A stretch of DNA of 64,000 nucleotides from positions 4,154,001 to 4,218,000 of the forward strand of contig JASJZC010000005.1 in the NCBI GenBank assembly GCA_037178855.1. Direction: 5' to 3'. Positions 47,401 through 59,635 of the stretch are shown one piece after another. A program made the position numbers and the translations under genes. Below the pieces are notes generated by a model. The model was given only the letters and a program-made list of their open reading frames with translations, had not been told where the DNA came from and did not search any database. Each line of letters begins with the position of its first letter. Positions within the stretch are counted from its first letter, which is position 1. The stretch comes from Oscheius sp. JU75. Taxonomy: Eukaryota; Nematoda; Chromadorea; Rhabditida; Rhabditidae.

Positions 47401-50168
47401 GTGCTCCGCCGTCCTTCGGAATGATTCGTGGTTTTCCAACGAAAGACGGTCCACGTCCTTTGTTCTCATCGCCTCCGCCTAAAGTTCCTCTTTTCTCAGC
47501 AAAAGTGTCACACTGGAGGCCTCAAGTTACCGTCACTCACCCGCAAAATTGAGGTTGATGTTGGCATTGCTCTCACCGAACTGATTCTTCGCCGTACATT
47601 TGTAGGCACCACCATCCCCTGCATTCGGTTCCTGAAAGTTCTCGAGGTCATCATGTCCCTTGTTTTGTCCATTGCCCTCGGAGCATCCTAGCTCCGGTGT
47701 TACACAATCGAGGAAAAAGGCTCGACGGCATGTGGCGACGCGGTGCCAATGCTACCCTACAGCTGGCAATAGTTCGCCCCCGAGGCACATCGATTTGATG
47801 ACGGGACCTGTCAGCACCGTCTGTCCGATCGATAGGGAGTAAGAACGTCTGCCCGTTTCTAGTGGCTGTCAGAACTAACACTTTGCAACTAGTATACATA
47901 TGGTTCGGAAACTCTGAGAATACCTGATCTAATAATTTGAAACATGGAGATGTGGTAAATATTCAAAAATGGGATAGTCAGAAAAACTTCTGGCAGGAGC
48001 TGCTCACGGACGTCAATCAAAAATATTTATGAACTCGTAAGATTAGTTGTCTTAATTTTAGCCTCATTCAAATTTAGGACGGAAAATCCACGAACAGACC
48101 CGAATGACGAGAGTAGCCTTGTAGGAGACGCCGCCCAAATTGGTTAAAGTTTGCTCGACTCTGGAGGAAGTGGGAATCTGAAATGATAGTATCTTCTATT
48201 GACTTTTGGTGATACTTTTTCTCCACTGTGTGACCAGACGATGGTAGGCACGGGATCTGCTTCCAGCTGACATTCCATCAACAGATCACCCTGAATTGAA
48301 ATCTCTTTGAACTCTTAGCACCAAATAGTCCATCGAATGGCCTCTTTCTCCGATCACAATAAAACAAACTACTGACGTCACGGCAAGTCCTTCCTCCTGT
48401 CAGGACACATGATGAATGAGTGCGGAGCAATCATTATCACACATCACACACTACCAGTTTTGCAAAAACTCTGATTTGAAGATCGAACTCTTATACTACT
48501 CTTCCGTTACGATTGTTATCGTGTTAGGTAAGGGCCAGAGAACTGGGCCCAAAAAAGCTCAGTTGAAGGAATGTCACCTTCCGGAAAGAGAGGCTCTTGG
48601 AACGTTTCTTGTTAGTCTGGCAGCTGCCAACAACTAACAGAAGTACACAACTTTTCTAAGGAAATCCCTTGTTTGGTCAAAACGAAACACCGAAGGTATC
48701 AAAAAGAAACTGGAGATATGTGAACCAGGGATGTTTTGAAATTTCCTTTTCATAGAAAAAGTGACTCTGTGAGTAGCCAAGAAGTCCTGGTAGGGTCTAC
48801 CAAGACAAACTCAGTGCATCAGTTATTGGCCAAATCTCTACCCGATACAGATCATCTCAGTCCTCTCGTTTTGTGCCTCCCAAAGAGCCGAAAGAGGTCC
48901 AGGGCTCTCTGCGATCGGGCAAACACTTCCGCTACCGGATCCCAGGTGGAAAACGGTTAAAACCCCTCGAGAGAATCTGCCGGACACTGTTTGAGCCGCC
49001 GCCCTACTCACGTGACCACCTCAGAGAAGACCCTCATACTGTTTTCCACTTTTCAGAAATCGATGCCATTGATCGATTTTTGCGAGCAAGGGTGTAAAAG
49101 ACAGAGGGCTTTGCATGTTGCAGGCCGCGAGAAAACTAAAAACAGTTATGCAAAAGACAAATTGCTAACAATGAGAGTTGAGGAGCACTTCTAAAGATGG
49201 GTCAGAACGAGAAAAGGCTAACTAGCTGAAGAGTTAGCTACAGTACTGCCTGGAAGAACACAACTAAGAAATGATCTGGAAATTCTCATTTCTCTTTCCC
49301 TACTGGTTTTGGGCTGTTTACAGCCAAATTGTGAACAAAGTAGATTGTCTGTGTGGTTCAGCTTCCAAGGTTTCCACACTAGCTATTTTAGATGTCTGAA
49401 CTGCTTCCGACCTCCTGAACACGGCGATTTCTGTATTGGGAAGTTCCCTCTCGAATAAATTAACCGTCCAGTCATTGGCTAAGCGTTTGATTATTACAGC
49501 GTGAGGTATTGCGCAACAGCTGCCGATGCCCGGGGCATGCGAGCCGACCGAACACGCCCCCGCAGAGCCATTGCACGCAGCAAAAAGGCGATAACAAATT
49601 CACAATTAGGCAGGTACTGTAAGCGGGCGAAAGGCTCAAAATTGAAGGATAGGTAACTGTTGGGAAAGAAGCAATAAGGTAGGAACTGTTGTAAGGAAAT
49701 AAACGAGGGATGTTTTATGGACATTTTAAGAATGGCAAGTACTGTCAAAGAACAGCTGAAAAGTGTTCGAAGAGGATCGGAATGAGTTCAGCTTTCGTAA
49801 AGAGCATATTGCTGTGGCTGATCGGAATCAAGAAACTGATGCGGTTCCTAGGACTTTGACCAGCTCATGGCCGACAATAATGGATTCAGAAAACCGGAGA
49901 GAACTTTTGGTAACAGTTTGAAGGAGAAAAGTACTGTAAACCTAGATTGCCCAAACAGTAAACAGACTCTAGAAATATAATTAAAGTTAATTTCAATTTG
50001 GAGCTTCAATAGGAACTGCTCAGAAAGAATGTTTCGGCTGAGAAACACTCAAAGTAGTTCGTTTTGGACGGGAGAAAAAGGCCAAGGGACGGAAGAAAAG
50101 ACTGTAGACTGTACCGTGGGCGTCTGCTGGATGGAGGGCTTCTGCGTGAAGCGGGGTGCGCCCGGCAT
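21641..50168 (-). CDS. unc-22: Twitchin, giant muscle Ig/FnIII kinase
   Basis: One gene of 28.5 kb. The first exon is 50115-50168 ([18 protein letters not shown]), in frame with exons 48216-48290 and 48100-48177 that complete the first Ig domain. The last exon ends TAA at 21641. In between lie dozens of exons, one of about 2.4 kb (27541-29964), separated mostly by short introns. Protein order: N-terminal Ig domains with Ser/Pro/Arg-rich linkers, a Lys-rich linker with KKV motifs, several Ig domains, the long FnIII/Ig superrepeat, one kinase, and C-terminal Ig domains. This is the twitchin plan. I estimate roughly 6,500 residues by eye. Twitchin sits in the sarcomere A-band, where its kinase is stretch-activated and it tunes relaxation. 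Larger introns (48291-50114 and about 44820-45950) could hold alternative promoters or exons. An acceptor-like cctcag/ttcag lies 45-50 bp before the ATG. Confidence 0.97.
23480..24490 (-). other. Twitchin kinase domain and autoinhibitory tail
   Basis: Kinase motifs in order: [20 protein letters not shown], the ATP Lys in [47 protein letters not shown] and [19 protein letters not shown]. All catalytic residues are present, so it should be active. The tail [16 protein letters not shown] then [20 protein letters not shown] matches the pseudosubstrate-like regulatory segment of twitchin kinases, which folds into the active site until stretched. Confidence 0.95.
24490..41180 (-). other. Twitchin Ig / fibronectin-III superrepeat region
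   Basis: More than thirty Ig and FnIII modules in tandem. FnIII modules carry W.PP..DGG..I..Y.VE and Y.FRV.AVN.AG; Ig modules carry a W about 12-15 residues after a Cys or Val and a DSG.Y motif. Most of the stretch from about 30 to 39 kb follows an FnIII-FnIII-Ig rhythm; toward the kinase the order becomes irregular. Many FnIII modules contain the same VDWDKD..DL.W.PP..DGGAPI core, so recent duplication or homogenisation is likely. Confidence 0.9.
39483..39501. repeat. Short (CT)n microsatellite in a twitchin intron
   Basis: Nine uninterrupted CT units in a pyrimidine-rich intron, on the plus strand. Confidence 0.9.
41200..44820 (-). other. Twitchin N-terminal linker with KKV motifs, plus flanking Ig
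   Basis: The linker between the N-terminal and central Ig domains is Lys/Ser/Glu-rich. It contains at least five copies of a short motif: [35 protein letters not shown] and [10 protein letters not shown] (between about 42480 and 43570). Several are followed by [11 protein letters not shown]- or [11 protein letters not shown]-like serine clusters. An Ig domain follows ([20 protein letters not shown], about 42000-42260). An additional exon of unusual sequence ([20 protein letters not shown], 44610-44815) may be isoform-specific. Confidence 0.75.
44915..44954. repeat. Perfect 17-bp inverted repeat (hairpin) in a twitchin intron
   Basis: Arms 44915-44931 and 44938-44954 are exactly complementary (CTCAGTTCGGATATAGG and its inverse). 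They flank a 6-base loop, ttcctc. The hairpin lies in the intron just upstream (in gene sense) of the exon at 44610-44815. Confidence 0.9.
45940..47640 (-). other. Twitchin N-terminal Ig domains with SP-rich linkers
   Basis: Exons encode Ig segments ([20 protein letters not shown], then [24 protein letters not shown]). They are separated by basic Ser-Pro/Thr-Pro linkers ([48 protein letters not shown]). Such linkers are likely phosphorylation targets, by inference from the repeated SP and TP sites. Confidence 0.8.
48291..50114 (-). other. First intron of twitchin (1.8 kb)
   Basis: The largest twitchin intron; no ORF in it has recognisable domains. First introns of muscle genes often carry enhancers, but I see no specific site. 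A GC-rich patch (50130-50300) overlaps exon 1 and its upstream flank. Confidence 0.5.
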
Positions 50169-50392
50169 CTTGACGACGGACGACCCCGGCTGCGCGCGGA
50201 TTGCGACTGAACTGAGGATCGCTAAAAATACACAACACACGGGTCTGCGGGGGTCTGCCGCCCGCGAAAAAGCTCCCGGCAGAGGGACCTGCTCCTAGGG
50301 AGAACTACTGAAACGTAGGGAAAGTATCGGTTTATTGTCATCTCAATATTGTTTGCCAATATCAATATGTCATCTCAATGTTGTTGAACTTG

Positions 50393-51562
50393 TCATAAAA
50401 GTGTAGTAATATCGAGCGAACTGCCGGAGGAATTGATGAAACATATTTTGCCGTTTTCAAAGATAGCAAAGACGACTTGTTGTTCCGTAATCTGATGCAT
50501 CAGGTTGTAGTAGACTTTATTTTCTTGAGCACTGCAATGGTTTCTTTATCTCGAAAGAAAAAGAAATGTACCTGAGACAAATAACTCGGAACATCGGTAC
50601 AAGCTCCCTGTTGTTGTAGCTGTAGAGTAACGAGTTGTATACTTCGAAATCGATAGGGAGTATAGAAGAAGTTTCTGACCTAAGAAAATGTTACAATCAG
50701 ATAAAAACAGTGCGTACCTTTTCCGTTTACAGTTAGTATATATTTGATCGATCAACGTCTTTTTTCGCTGAGAATATTCACTCCAAGTGCTAGATGCCAC
50801 TGCTGGCAAAAGTGATGGCCAGTAAGGTGGACGACAGGGTTTTCTGTGACGTACTCCTTTGCTGAACGAAAGAACTGAAGGATGAGCTTTGATGTTGCAT
50901 TCCGTCGGTACGAGAGCGGTAGATCTGTGGAGTTGCGGCATATGCAGTTGACCGGAATTCACGGAAGGGAAGCAATCCAAAAGAACATCGGAAGTCGATG
51001 CAAATTCTTCAGATATCGTTTCAGGCTCATGATTGTTGTGCAATACTTCCGAAGATCTTTGAAATTTTCTGAAACTACTTTTTAGAGAAGTAAAAGTGCC
51101 ACCAACCGAGGTCTGATGACAACTAACCCGGCCTTTTTGAGCGTAGAGTAGACGAGGTATTTGTGGAAAGAGACCCGTTTCATTTCGAGCATCTGGTATC
51201 CCTCATAAACGGTCATTGGTCGTCGATCTTTCTTGCTGATCACGGCCAGACAGTTTTCCATCAAGTAAACAGCTTCTTCCGGCCATAAGAAATGGTCTGC
51301 ATTAGCTCCGGGAACTCCCATTACGGCCAAATGCGAGCGCTTAGCTTGACATTAGAATCACTCAAAAAGAGAACTTACGCATTTTCTCACTACCTTCAGA
51401 TGTGGAAATTGAGGGTCGTAGGCTATCACAAGCAGGTTGTTCCTGCAAACTGAGTGGTCAGTTTGAAAAGAACCTTCTCTACTTTGGTCTTGTTCTCGAA
51501 GATTCGTCGGGATCGGATGCAGACATCTTATTCAGATAATCTGAGGAATATTTTTTAGGCAT
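50393..51562 (-). CDS. TSEN54-like subunit of tRNA-splicing endonuclease
   Basis: Start ATG at 51562 (MPKKYSSDYL); a second ATG lies at about 51529. Exons then lead to an HLAVMGVPGANADHFLWPEE segment followed by AVYLMENCLAVISKKDR, MTVYEGYQML and YLVYSTLKKAGLVVIRP. This is the Sen54 N-terminal pattern (W.PEEA.YL.E, LSV.EA, Y.VY..LKR.GYVV.R). Later exons hold a Ser/Pro-rich middle and a C-terminal piece (VRNFFYTPYRFRSIQLVTLQ, then LMHQITEQQVVFAIF), ending TGA at 50393. Sen54 is a structural subunit of the nuclear endonuclease that excises tRNA introns, so no catalytic triad is expected. It lies 262 bp after DENND4 and 224 bp before twitchin on the same strand. The C-terminal half is less certain than the N-terminal half. 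Confidence 0.75.
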
Positions 51563-51824
51563 ACGCTCAATGACGGTAGAAGACGCAAAAACGTCTTTTT
51601 TGACAGTAGGAGGATGAAGATAAAGTATTATTTCTGATTAAAAGACACAAAAGAATGGCAACCCAGTAAGAGAGACAACTGTACAAAAAAATCGTTGTGA
51701 CTGGAGAAGAAAGCAGTAAAAATGGGAAGAAGTGTGAAATTGAAGGTCACAGGGAAGAGACACTGACTCGTGCTGTTGTATCACTAACTTATAAAGCTCA
51801 CAGGGCGAACATATTTACAGAAAC

Positions 51825-54800
51825 TTAGACAAGATCGAGGGGAAGAAGGATTTTGCGACAGGCACGATGAACAGGAGTCTGAGGATGGTCATAGCTAGGA
51901 AGAAGGCTCCTGATGCGAACTGGAAGACGGTTCCAGTCAGCTGGATACTGGATGTCCAAATTGTCGCGAACAAGAGCTCGACCGAAGAGATCAACACTGG
52001 CGAATTGAATATCTCTGAAAAGATTGTTAGAAGGATACAACTGACAAACCTGAAGATGGGAAAATGTGGCCCAATGACAATCTGACCAGCATTCATAATC
52101 TTCCGACTGTCATTGATAAGTACTTGCATTGCTCCAAATAGCTTGTTTTCCTGCACATTTTGGGTAACATTCTTCCAAACTTCCTGACTTCGAACGTGGT
52201 CGGCAGATGGAAACAGACCCTGGAATTCGTAGTTTTTGCTGAAAAAGAAAAGTGTTACGTCGTTGTTTGGATTGAGGAAGTATAATGGCATGCATAGAGT
52301 ATGATATTCTGGTCTATCGTGTACACATCGAATGTCATAGCGAGGAGCGATCCAGCTGAAAGATTGCGTTTTTTTTTACATATGAAAGGTACCTGAATAA
52401 ATGAGTAGGCAATCCGAGTCGTCTTAGGTAATAGACAAGATTCCAGAATATGACCGGATGGGAATCCTTGAGACTCGCATCCTGAAACGATGTTTTCGCG
52501 AGTAAGAGACAGAACAAACTTTTAATGACTTCATGTCGGTCACAAGCCAGGTTTCCAGTTCACGTCGCAATACGAGAGGACTCACAAATGCCACAGAAAA
52601 GTCACTGGGTAGATTCTTATCAACTACTGTCTGAGCAAAACCTATAAATAGAAGCCAAAGAAACTTACCGGAGTTGTGCTCGTTTCGGAAATGATGCCAC
52701 CCGGGGGATACCAGCTGCTTCTGGGCTGTGTTCCCTTTTTGAACTTGACGGACAACTGTGGGGCAAATTCCTAAATTCGATATTAGAACGAGTGAAAGAA
52801 CCCTACCGCAGTTTTGGACTTCTCTTCGTCGACGATACAGTAGGGACAAACAGTATTCAGGTTTTGGTCGTCAACCTTCCATCCGGCCATAATTTCTTCG
52901 TCGTAAACGACTCTTCGACAAGAGGGACAAGGCGTACATGTGGAGAGAGTCACTTCGATCATACCGTCTACCAAAGCTCCAGACTGTTCTCCATTGCTCA
53001 TTCGTTCCCTTTCCTGTTCCCTTCTCAACTGTTGATTCACTTCCGCCATCCAATAGGCTTCCGGCAAAAGAGTCCCTGTGTTACCCGTATCCAGTTGGTA
53101 AGCTCGATCTGACTGGTCCACCATTCCGGGTGTTTCATTCTTAACTTCTGGTTCCCAAAGAAATAACGTGTACTACCTCAGTTTCAATAGCACCACTGCC
53201 TAGTGGACCATAGGATTTGTTGAGACTTTTGACTTCAGAAACAAGTGATTCCATGCCATGACGAAGTTTCGACGAAACTCCTAAAGTCTTGCATTAGTCA
53301 ACATCAAAAAAGATGGAGAAAGTGTTAAACGTTGGTGACGAACCCGGAATAGCTTTTGTCAAACTCAGTCGAAGTTTGCGCATTTTCGACTTTGGCAGCG
53401 GAGCTGAACGGGCGAAAGATATTAGTAAGGAACGGATTACAAGAAGTTAGCTCACCTCCCACTTGCGTTACGAGAGATTGCAGACTTGGACTACTCGCAA
53501 GAGAACCTTCCGAATACGCGTCCAGTGTTCGAGGACTATCTGAAACCAGATTGGAATAACAGAGTTATTTGCTTGTAACAATAGACAGTCAAAAAACCTA
53601 CCGAATGTCGGATTCCGGATCATTTTCATCAGTGGACTGTTGGTAATTCCCTTCAACCAGCCCGAGGATTTCCCGGCCTTGTTATCGGCACTCAATCCGA
53701 GTTCTTTCGCATAAGGTTGGGAGGAATGTTCGGCTAAGAATTTCGCTCTGCTGGGACTCATGGTCGCCTGACAGACCTGAACCAGGGATTTGAACTGGTA
53801 AAAAAGATTCTTACAGCCGCATGTCTTCCTTCGGGTGGAGTTAGAGCACCCAAGGGATCGTCTACCACTTCTGTTTGAGGTGTTACTGGTCGAGAAATGG
53901 TAGTTCCTTTGGCGAGCGAATCATTGCTGAGTGGGCCAACACTGATTGTGTGTGTCGAAAACTAGAGAACGTTATTTTTGTGAACTAAACAGATACCTCT
54001 TTGATGCTAACCGACTTGTAGCTCGTATTGTCACTCGAGGTTTGTGATGAAGGCGGTCGCTCGAACTCGAATCCTGATTTGAAGCGTGAAGCTCCGAGTA
54101 CCACAGATCTGCAAACATCTTTCACAAGTCGTTGAGTAAATGAACCTCAATTTGTTCCAAGCTCTGATTGCGTTTTGACGAGCCTCGCTTGGCCACTCGG
54201 CATCCATTACAGCTCGATGATAAATGCCATAAGTTACGGCATTTTGCTCGAGTCCAGCCCGTTGCATTGCCTACACCGTTCGTTTTTAAAATTGAAGATC
54301 AGACAAACCTGTAGGACTTTGACCGCCAGCTCAGGCATTTCACAATCCCCGCAAAGCTGAATCACTATCCTGTAGCATACTTGGTCATACAGCTCAACTC
54401 CACTCTGTTCCAATCTGTCCAGAACCTGAAATAAAGTGATGAACTGGACTGAAGAAGATCCACATTGAAAGCTAAGAGCAAAATCTTTTTTTTGTTCGGA
54501 GCAATCGCCAGAAGACTCGGAAGCTGCATGAACCACAGGGAGTAGGAGTAGAAGAGGAGAGCCTTCGGCCAGTGCATCTGATTCGATCGAACTGCGTTCG
54601 AAGCCGACATGTAAGACGATCGGATTTCCGGTTTCGTTCGAACTCCAGCACAGCGAGAAACATCTGAAAAGCAAAGTATTACTGTCAGAAAAAAGCAAAC
54701 TGACCATGTTCAATAGGGACATTTTGACTGTCTCGAATGTTGTAATTGAGCTGATCTAATTGTAACAGATCGGTTTCTAACTTCCTTGGAAATCCGTTGT

Positions 54801-57455
54801 ATTTGAATTCGCGTTCTTTGTCCGTCGTCGGATCAATCATAGCCTCTGGCGGTGCTATGAACACCTTGAACCATGATTTTTGGGTACGAGCAGCCAACTT
54901 ACAGATGGGTTCTTGTCGGCTACACTAGAATCAACTTCCAGCAGAGGTACCTCCAATGAATTCTCGGCCGTTGAAACCTTCGCAGCACAGTCATCAAAGA
55001 AGGCATTATAGGCATTTTTATCGGAAATGAAGCTTCGTTCTTCTATGAATCGCATGAAGGACTGCGTCTCGCAGAATCTACAAACGACAAATTACTAAAC
55101 AAGTACACTTCGTACCGTTTGAAGAATTCGCTCCCCGATTTATCCCGAGAACGTAGAAAACCACCCAGATCGTACAAGTTGCCAGTATCGGTAGCCTTTG
55201 CACTACTCGGAGCACTTTTGATGGGACGAAGAAAGCCCTGATAGCCGGCCATTAGGTGGCACATGAATCTGATATTGAAATGCACCGTATATAAATGGCT
55301 TACACACCGTAGAAATGCTTCTTGGATGGCGATTTCGATCTCTTTTTTTTGCTTCTGCCATTGGTATTCCTTGTCAACTGGAATGAACTCGTTCGTCTTC
55401 TGCTGGTTAGTTTGTTCAAAATTTTGGACGGATAATCTGAATTGAAAGATCTTTACTTTATGAGAAAGATGTTACTTTCTGTATAAAGACTCAAGGGTTC
55501 CGCGGAGTTGTTTTATGGCCTTTTTGGGGAACATGGACAGTTTGAGAAGGTGTCGAACAGAGGAGGCACTGATTGTGCTCGTGTCCAGGTCAAAACAGGT
55601 AACATCCTCTGGCGGATCCTCGTACAACTCGAAATATCTCGAATCGACTCCGGCAATGAACGGGAGAGGGGCGTGGAGAACTCCTGCCAGACCTAGTGGA
55701 CATTGAGGTACGTAAGGGCACTGCCAATGGAAGGGGAACATTAACGAACAGATCGACTCTGCGACTGCTGTCAACATCCAAGATCTAAACACAGAAACAC
55801 AGAGTAGTGAATAGGGAGAAAGGCAAATACCTCAGCGAATGAACCAATATTTTCTGCTCCAATAAGGCTAAAAGCATCAAATACATCAAATTGTCAGGTC
55901 CCAGGGCTTTCAGCGCTTCAAAGTGTTGGGCTCCTAGAGAGACTTTTGAAAAGAAAGACAAAAAGATACCATTTAACGGCAGCTGACTCTCGTCGTGCGA
56001 TTCGAAGCAAATGCTTTCCGCGCCGAGCGTCATTAGGACTCTGGGCCGTTTTGGAGTAGGAAACGAGACTTCGTATCTCTGAAACAGATGGACATATTCA
56101 AGTGATCATAAAAACTAACCAAATGGGACAGATACCGTTCGATAGGAACTGCGCTAACTCCGACTCCTTGGGACATCCGATGGATAAAGTAGAGGAATCT
56201 CTTGAAAGATTGGAAGAAGGGATAGCGTGAGATCAAACAGATGGCAAGATTTGTATGAAACTCTAACTGAAAACACCTTTTATAATCGAAAACTAAAAAA
56301 TACCTGGTCTGCTGGATCATTGTTACTGGAAGAATCTTCAACGGCCCCTCCTTCATCTCGCGGAAGAAGATCCAGTTTTTCTAGCTGTTCCTCAGTCAGT
56401 TTTTGATTGTACTTTTCATAGAACGAGACAGCAGCTCCGTAGAACTTGGTTCCATCCTAAGAATAATCCTTGTAAAAAACTAATTAAAAAAAACTCACTT
56501 CGTCAGTTAGAACAAATGTGGTAAAAGACTTGTCGACAGGCTGACATTTCACAGGCCAACACTCGATAAGAGCGCCCATAGGAAGACAAAAAAGAGGAAT
56601 GTTTTGAGCTAGACGGAAATCGTCTTCCTGATTCGCCGGTTTCGGGAAATAATCAAGGACTGTTGGCTTGTAAGCTAGTCGTTTGGATGTTCCTTGGGAT
56701 TTTTTGTAACACAGGTACACATCCCATCCGACCATTCCCTCAAACAGAAGATGAATTAATGCGATGGAAAAACTGACTCGATTTAGATTCTTGGGTATTT
56801 TGTAATATGTGTGAGGAGGAATTTCGCCTTTGTTAGCCATAATCACGCAAATATCGGTCACAACGAATTGGCTAGGAGCACTATTCGGGGCGGCCCTTCG
56901 ATATGTGAGGAAAATCGACTGTAAATTACTGGTGATTCAGACGAGAGGAAGACTGACCTGAGAGGCATTATTCACATTGGCCAGACGTCCAAAAGGCGTC
57001 GTTTTCAAGATGTTCGTGTCCACCATCGGCTTCTCTCCTCTCCCTGTAGCAAAATTCTATCGTGAACAAGAAACGACTAACCCTCATCTAGAACTCCGAT
57101 ATCAATCAAAGGAGGCTTGTGATATCCTCGCCGGTAGCCCAGAAAAACACTCGGCATTCGAAGAGATCCATGATTGAGATCGGCTGGATAGCCAAGAGGT
57201 GTGGTGGATATCATTTCAAAGCCATCTGGTATCTGAAGTTATAATATCTTGTTCAAAAGCACTATGAAAAGTTACCACTTCTCCGAGACTTGGAAAGATG
57301 ACGACCACATCCGTGATGGGGGCCAACGGTTGTACATTTCTGCATCCGCATTCTTGTTGAGAAGGAGAGAGTTGCTCCGAGGAGTTGTAATCGAGTCCAG
57401 CTATCACGAAATGTTCAAAAAGACGTCTTTCCCCGTCATTCCCAGGGGCCGACAT
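51825..57455 (-). CDS. DENND4-family Rab10 GEF
   Basis: Start ATG at 57455 ([20 protein letters not shown]), 10 bp after an acceptor (ttttcag). In order: an MABP-like N-terminal domain ([42 protein letters not shown]; 56480-57455), uDENN (about 55830-56450), cDENN ([34 protein letters not shown], 55470-55800), and dDENN ([10 protein letters not shown], 54700-55290). Then come helical PPR-like repeats ([40 protein letters not shown], 54030-54660) and a zinc-ribbon-like CPSC...CPYC segment with [10 protein letters not shown] (52790-53120). The conserved C-terminus runs to TAA at 51825. This order is specific to DENND4A-C, exchange factors for Rab10 in membrane traffic. All recognised domains are present. 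The gap after GTF2H4 is 278 bp. Confidence 0.92.
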
Positions 57456-57733
57456 ACGATTGTTACTGAAAACTTTAGATGTTTTGATGAACAGAAATAT
57501 TGCGACATTTCGGCAATGTTGCTTTGCAAATAAAAACAACCGGTGGCGTCAAGGTGAAAATGACGTGAAGCAAGTACGCAGAAGTCAGAAAATTAGCAGG
57601 CAAATAAGATTGCACTCATATTGCTTTACAAGAACAGAAAAGACAGAAATGAAGAAAAGAGGAGGAACGAAACCAAGCAAGATTCGACAAAAAAAGAGGG
57701 AAAAAAATGAAAAACTTCATTGTAACAAACAGA

Positions 57734-59469
57734 TCACACGGGTTTGTTGTCCTTCCACCATTGTCTCACCAAGTTGTGACCTTCTTCTGTCACAATGACC
57801 AGCTGTTGTTGATTGTCTGCATACTGAAGAATATCGTTTTCCAGCGAAAAGTCCCTCACACCTGGAACAGAAATAAACAGGTTTTTGAAGAGGGGAAACG
57901 GACCGTTGTACTCGCGTTCACTCTCAAAGGCTGTATAGAAGACGGCATCTACAAGATTCAGACGTTTCCGTTCATCTTCCCACAGTCGAACCTGATCTGC
58001 TACCTGAAAAGACCTTTTTCATAGCAAAAAAAACAATTTACGGTTATGGGGAGGCAGTTGATAGGGCCTCTATTGGAAACACATTGGGAATGAGCGTTAG
58101 TGCGCAGGAACGAGACAATTTGGGCAGCTGTGATTCCAACTTGAAGTGCACGGCGAACAGACTCTCTGGTCAATATTCCAACACACATATCATTGAATCT
58201 GAGAAAGTGGGAGATAAACAAAAAGACGAGGAACCTGTATGTCATCTCTGTAAAGGTGGAAAGAATTGCAAGTTGTAGACTGCTGTCGGTATAGGCATAC
58301 AGACGGAAGTTGGTTTCAACGATGACATTTCCCGATTTTCGATCTTCTGTGACTTCCTGTTCTCGACCGACGGACAAGTTCCATAAGAGGGGAGTTAGAA
58401 AGAAGAAGCTGGAAAATCAACGTCTGAACTAAAGGGATTCGACTACAAACCCGTCTTTGGACTTCCTCACAAAAACCAAACCCAGTTCGCGAAGATGACT
58501 GATCATTTCCTTCTGTTTTGACGACCAGCTATCGTCCATTAGAAAACAAGACCTAGCCGGGTCATTGCCTGAAGATAATAATGAGAAGAAGAAGAGAAAA
58601 GGCCTACTTTTGTCGATACATAAAATGATCCTGACCAGCAGTTCGATCAGTTCCAACACGTCTGTGCCTTTCTCTGCCTCCATTTTCAAATATTCTGAAG
58701 ACGATGGTTGGTAAGAAACAGAAAATACCTCGAATGTACGTCCACATCTGTTGGACAGTGCTGAGAAGCAGGAATTGGAATCCGGTAGACGTGATCTCGA
58801 TTTCGCCGACAGAACTACTTGTGAAGCCAGCACTTTTGAACAGTTCGCGAGTCTCTTTCGAGACGGCTGACATGTTTTGCTCGGATGGCAAGGCTAGATA
58901 TCTAAGGGCAATTGTGGGTACACTTTTGAATAGAAATACTTCAAAATGCATTCCCAGCGTTCGGTGGACTTTTTGGAAATGTTGGCTGTTTTCTTCTTGA
59001 CATCAGAGTCTGATGGCAGAAGACCAGCACATCTTTGAGCTCCAAGCATTACGGCATGCAGGTACGAACGGCGGAAATCGCTCTAAAACGACTGATTGGG
59101 TGAACAAGATTTGACTGACGTTGATGATCAGATTTTCACCGGAGTAGTGAGCAATCTTGAGGTCAAGTAGCAACTTCACGCATTGCATGAACTGCTGCTG
59201 CAGTTTTTCATGCTTCAGGAGATCCCTGAAGATTAAGTATCTGACGTACTTCGGAGCCGTACCCAACATTGCTGTTCCAAATGAGTTTGACTACAATTTG
59301 TTGAGTGATGGCAGGTAAAAGACGGAATACGAACAGGGCTGAATTTTGGTGAAGAAGGGAAAATGGTAATCTTACTTGTAGAAGGACGACGATGAAGATG
59401 AAGAAGATCTTTTTCTGATAGGGTAACAAGATACTCTAGAAAGACACTAACTTCCTCACTACCCGCCAT
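57734..59469 (-). CDS. GTF2H4 / TFIIH subunit p52 (Tfb2)
   Basis: ATG at 59469 (MAGSEEVSVFLEYLVTLSEK), 7 bp after an acceptor (tttttccag). Family motifs: STALFVFRLLPAITQQIVVK, EITSTGFQFLLLSTVQQMWT, LRELGLVFVRKSKDGF, IVETNFRLYAYTDSSLQLAI, LSTFTEMTYRF, ILTRESVRRALQVGITAAQI and VSFLRTNAH. The C-terminal winged segment VRDFSLENDILQYADNQQQL ends NKPV at 57734. The length fits p52 (about 460 residues). p52 anchors the XPB helicase in TFIIH and is needed for RNA polymerase II initiation and nucleotide-excision repair. It is followed by DENND4 and preceded by CNOT11 on the same strand. Confidence 0.93.
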
Positions 59470-59635
59470 TATCACTGGAAAAATGACAGTAACAGCATGC
59501 AATGAAACGAAAATAATGAATAGACAAAACTCTTCTTCTCTTTTCGAAAACAATTCTTTAGATTTATTTACATATTGAAGAATAGTCAACGTGGCAATTT
59601 AGAAAATAACAATAACCTGTAGTGATAAAATAATG

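Noticed and set aside
47650-47920. GC-rich stretch in the third twitchin intron as a possible RNA gene
   Set aside because: It differs in composition from neighbouring introns, but I found no recognisable RNA fold, ORF or terminal repeats.
57249-57798. Overlapping plus-strand ORFs opposite the DENND4 start and GTF2H4 end
   Set aside because: They are antisense to confirmed coding exons and intercistronic sequence, with Lys-rich low-complexity translations.
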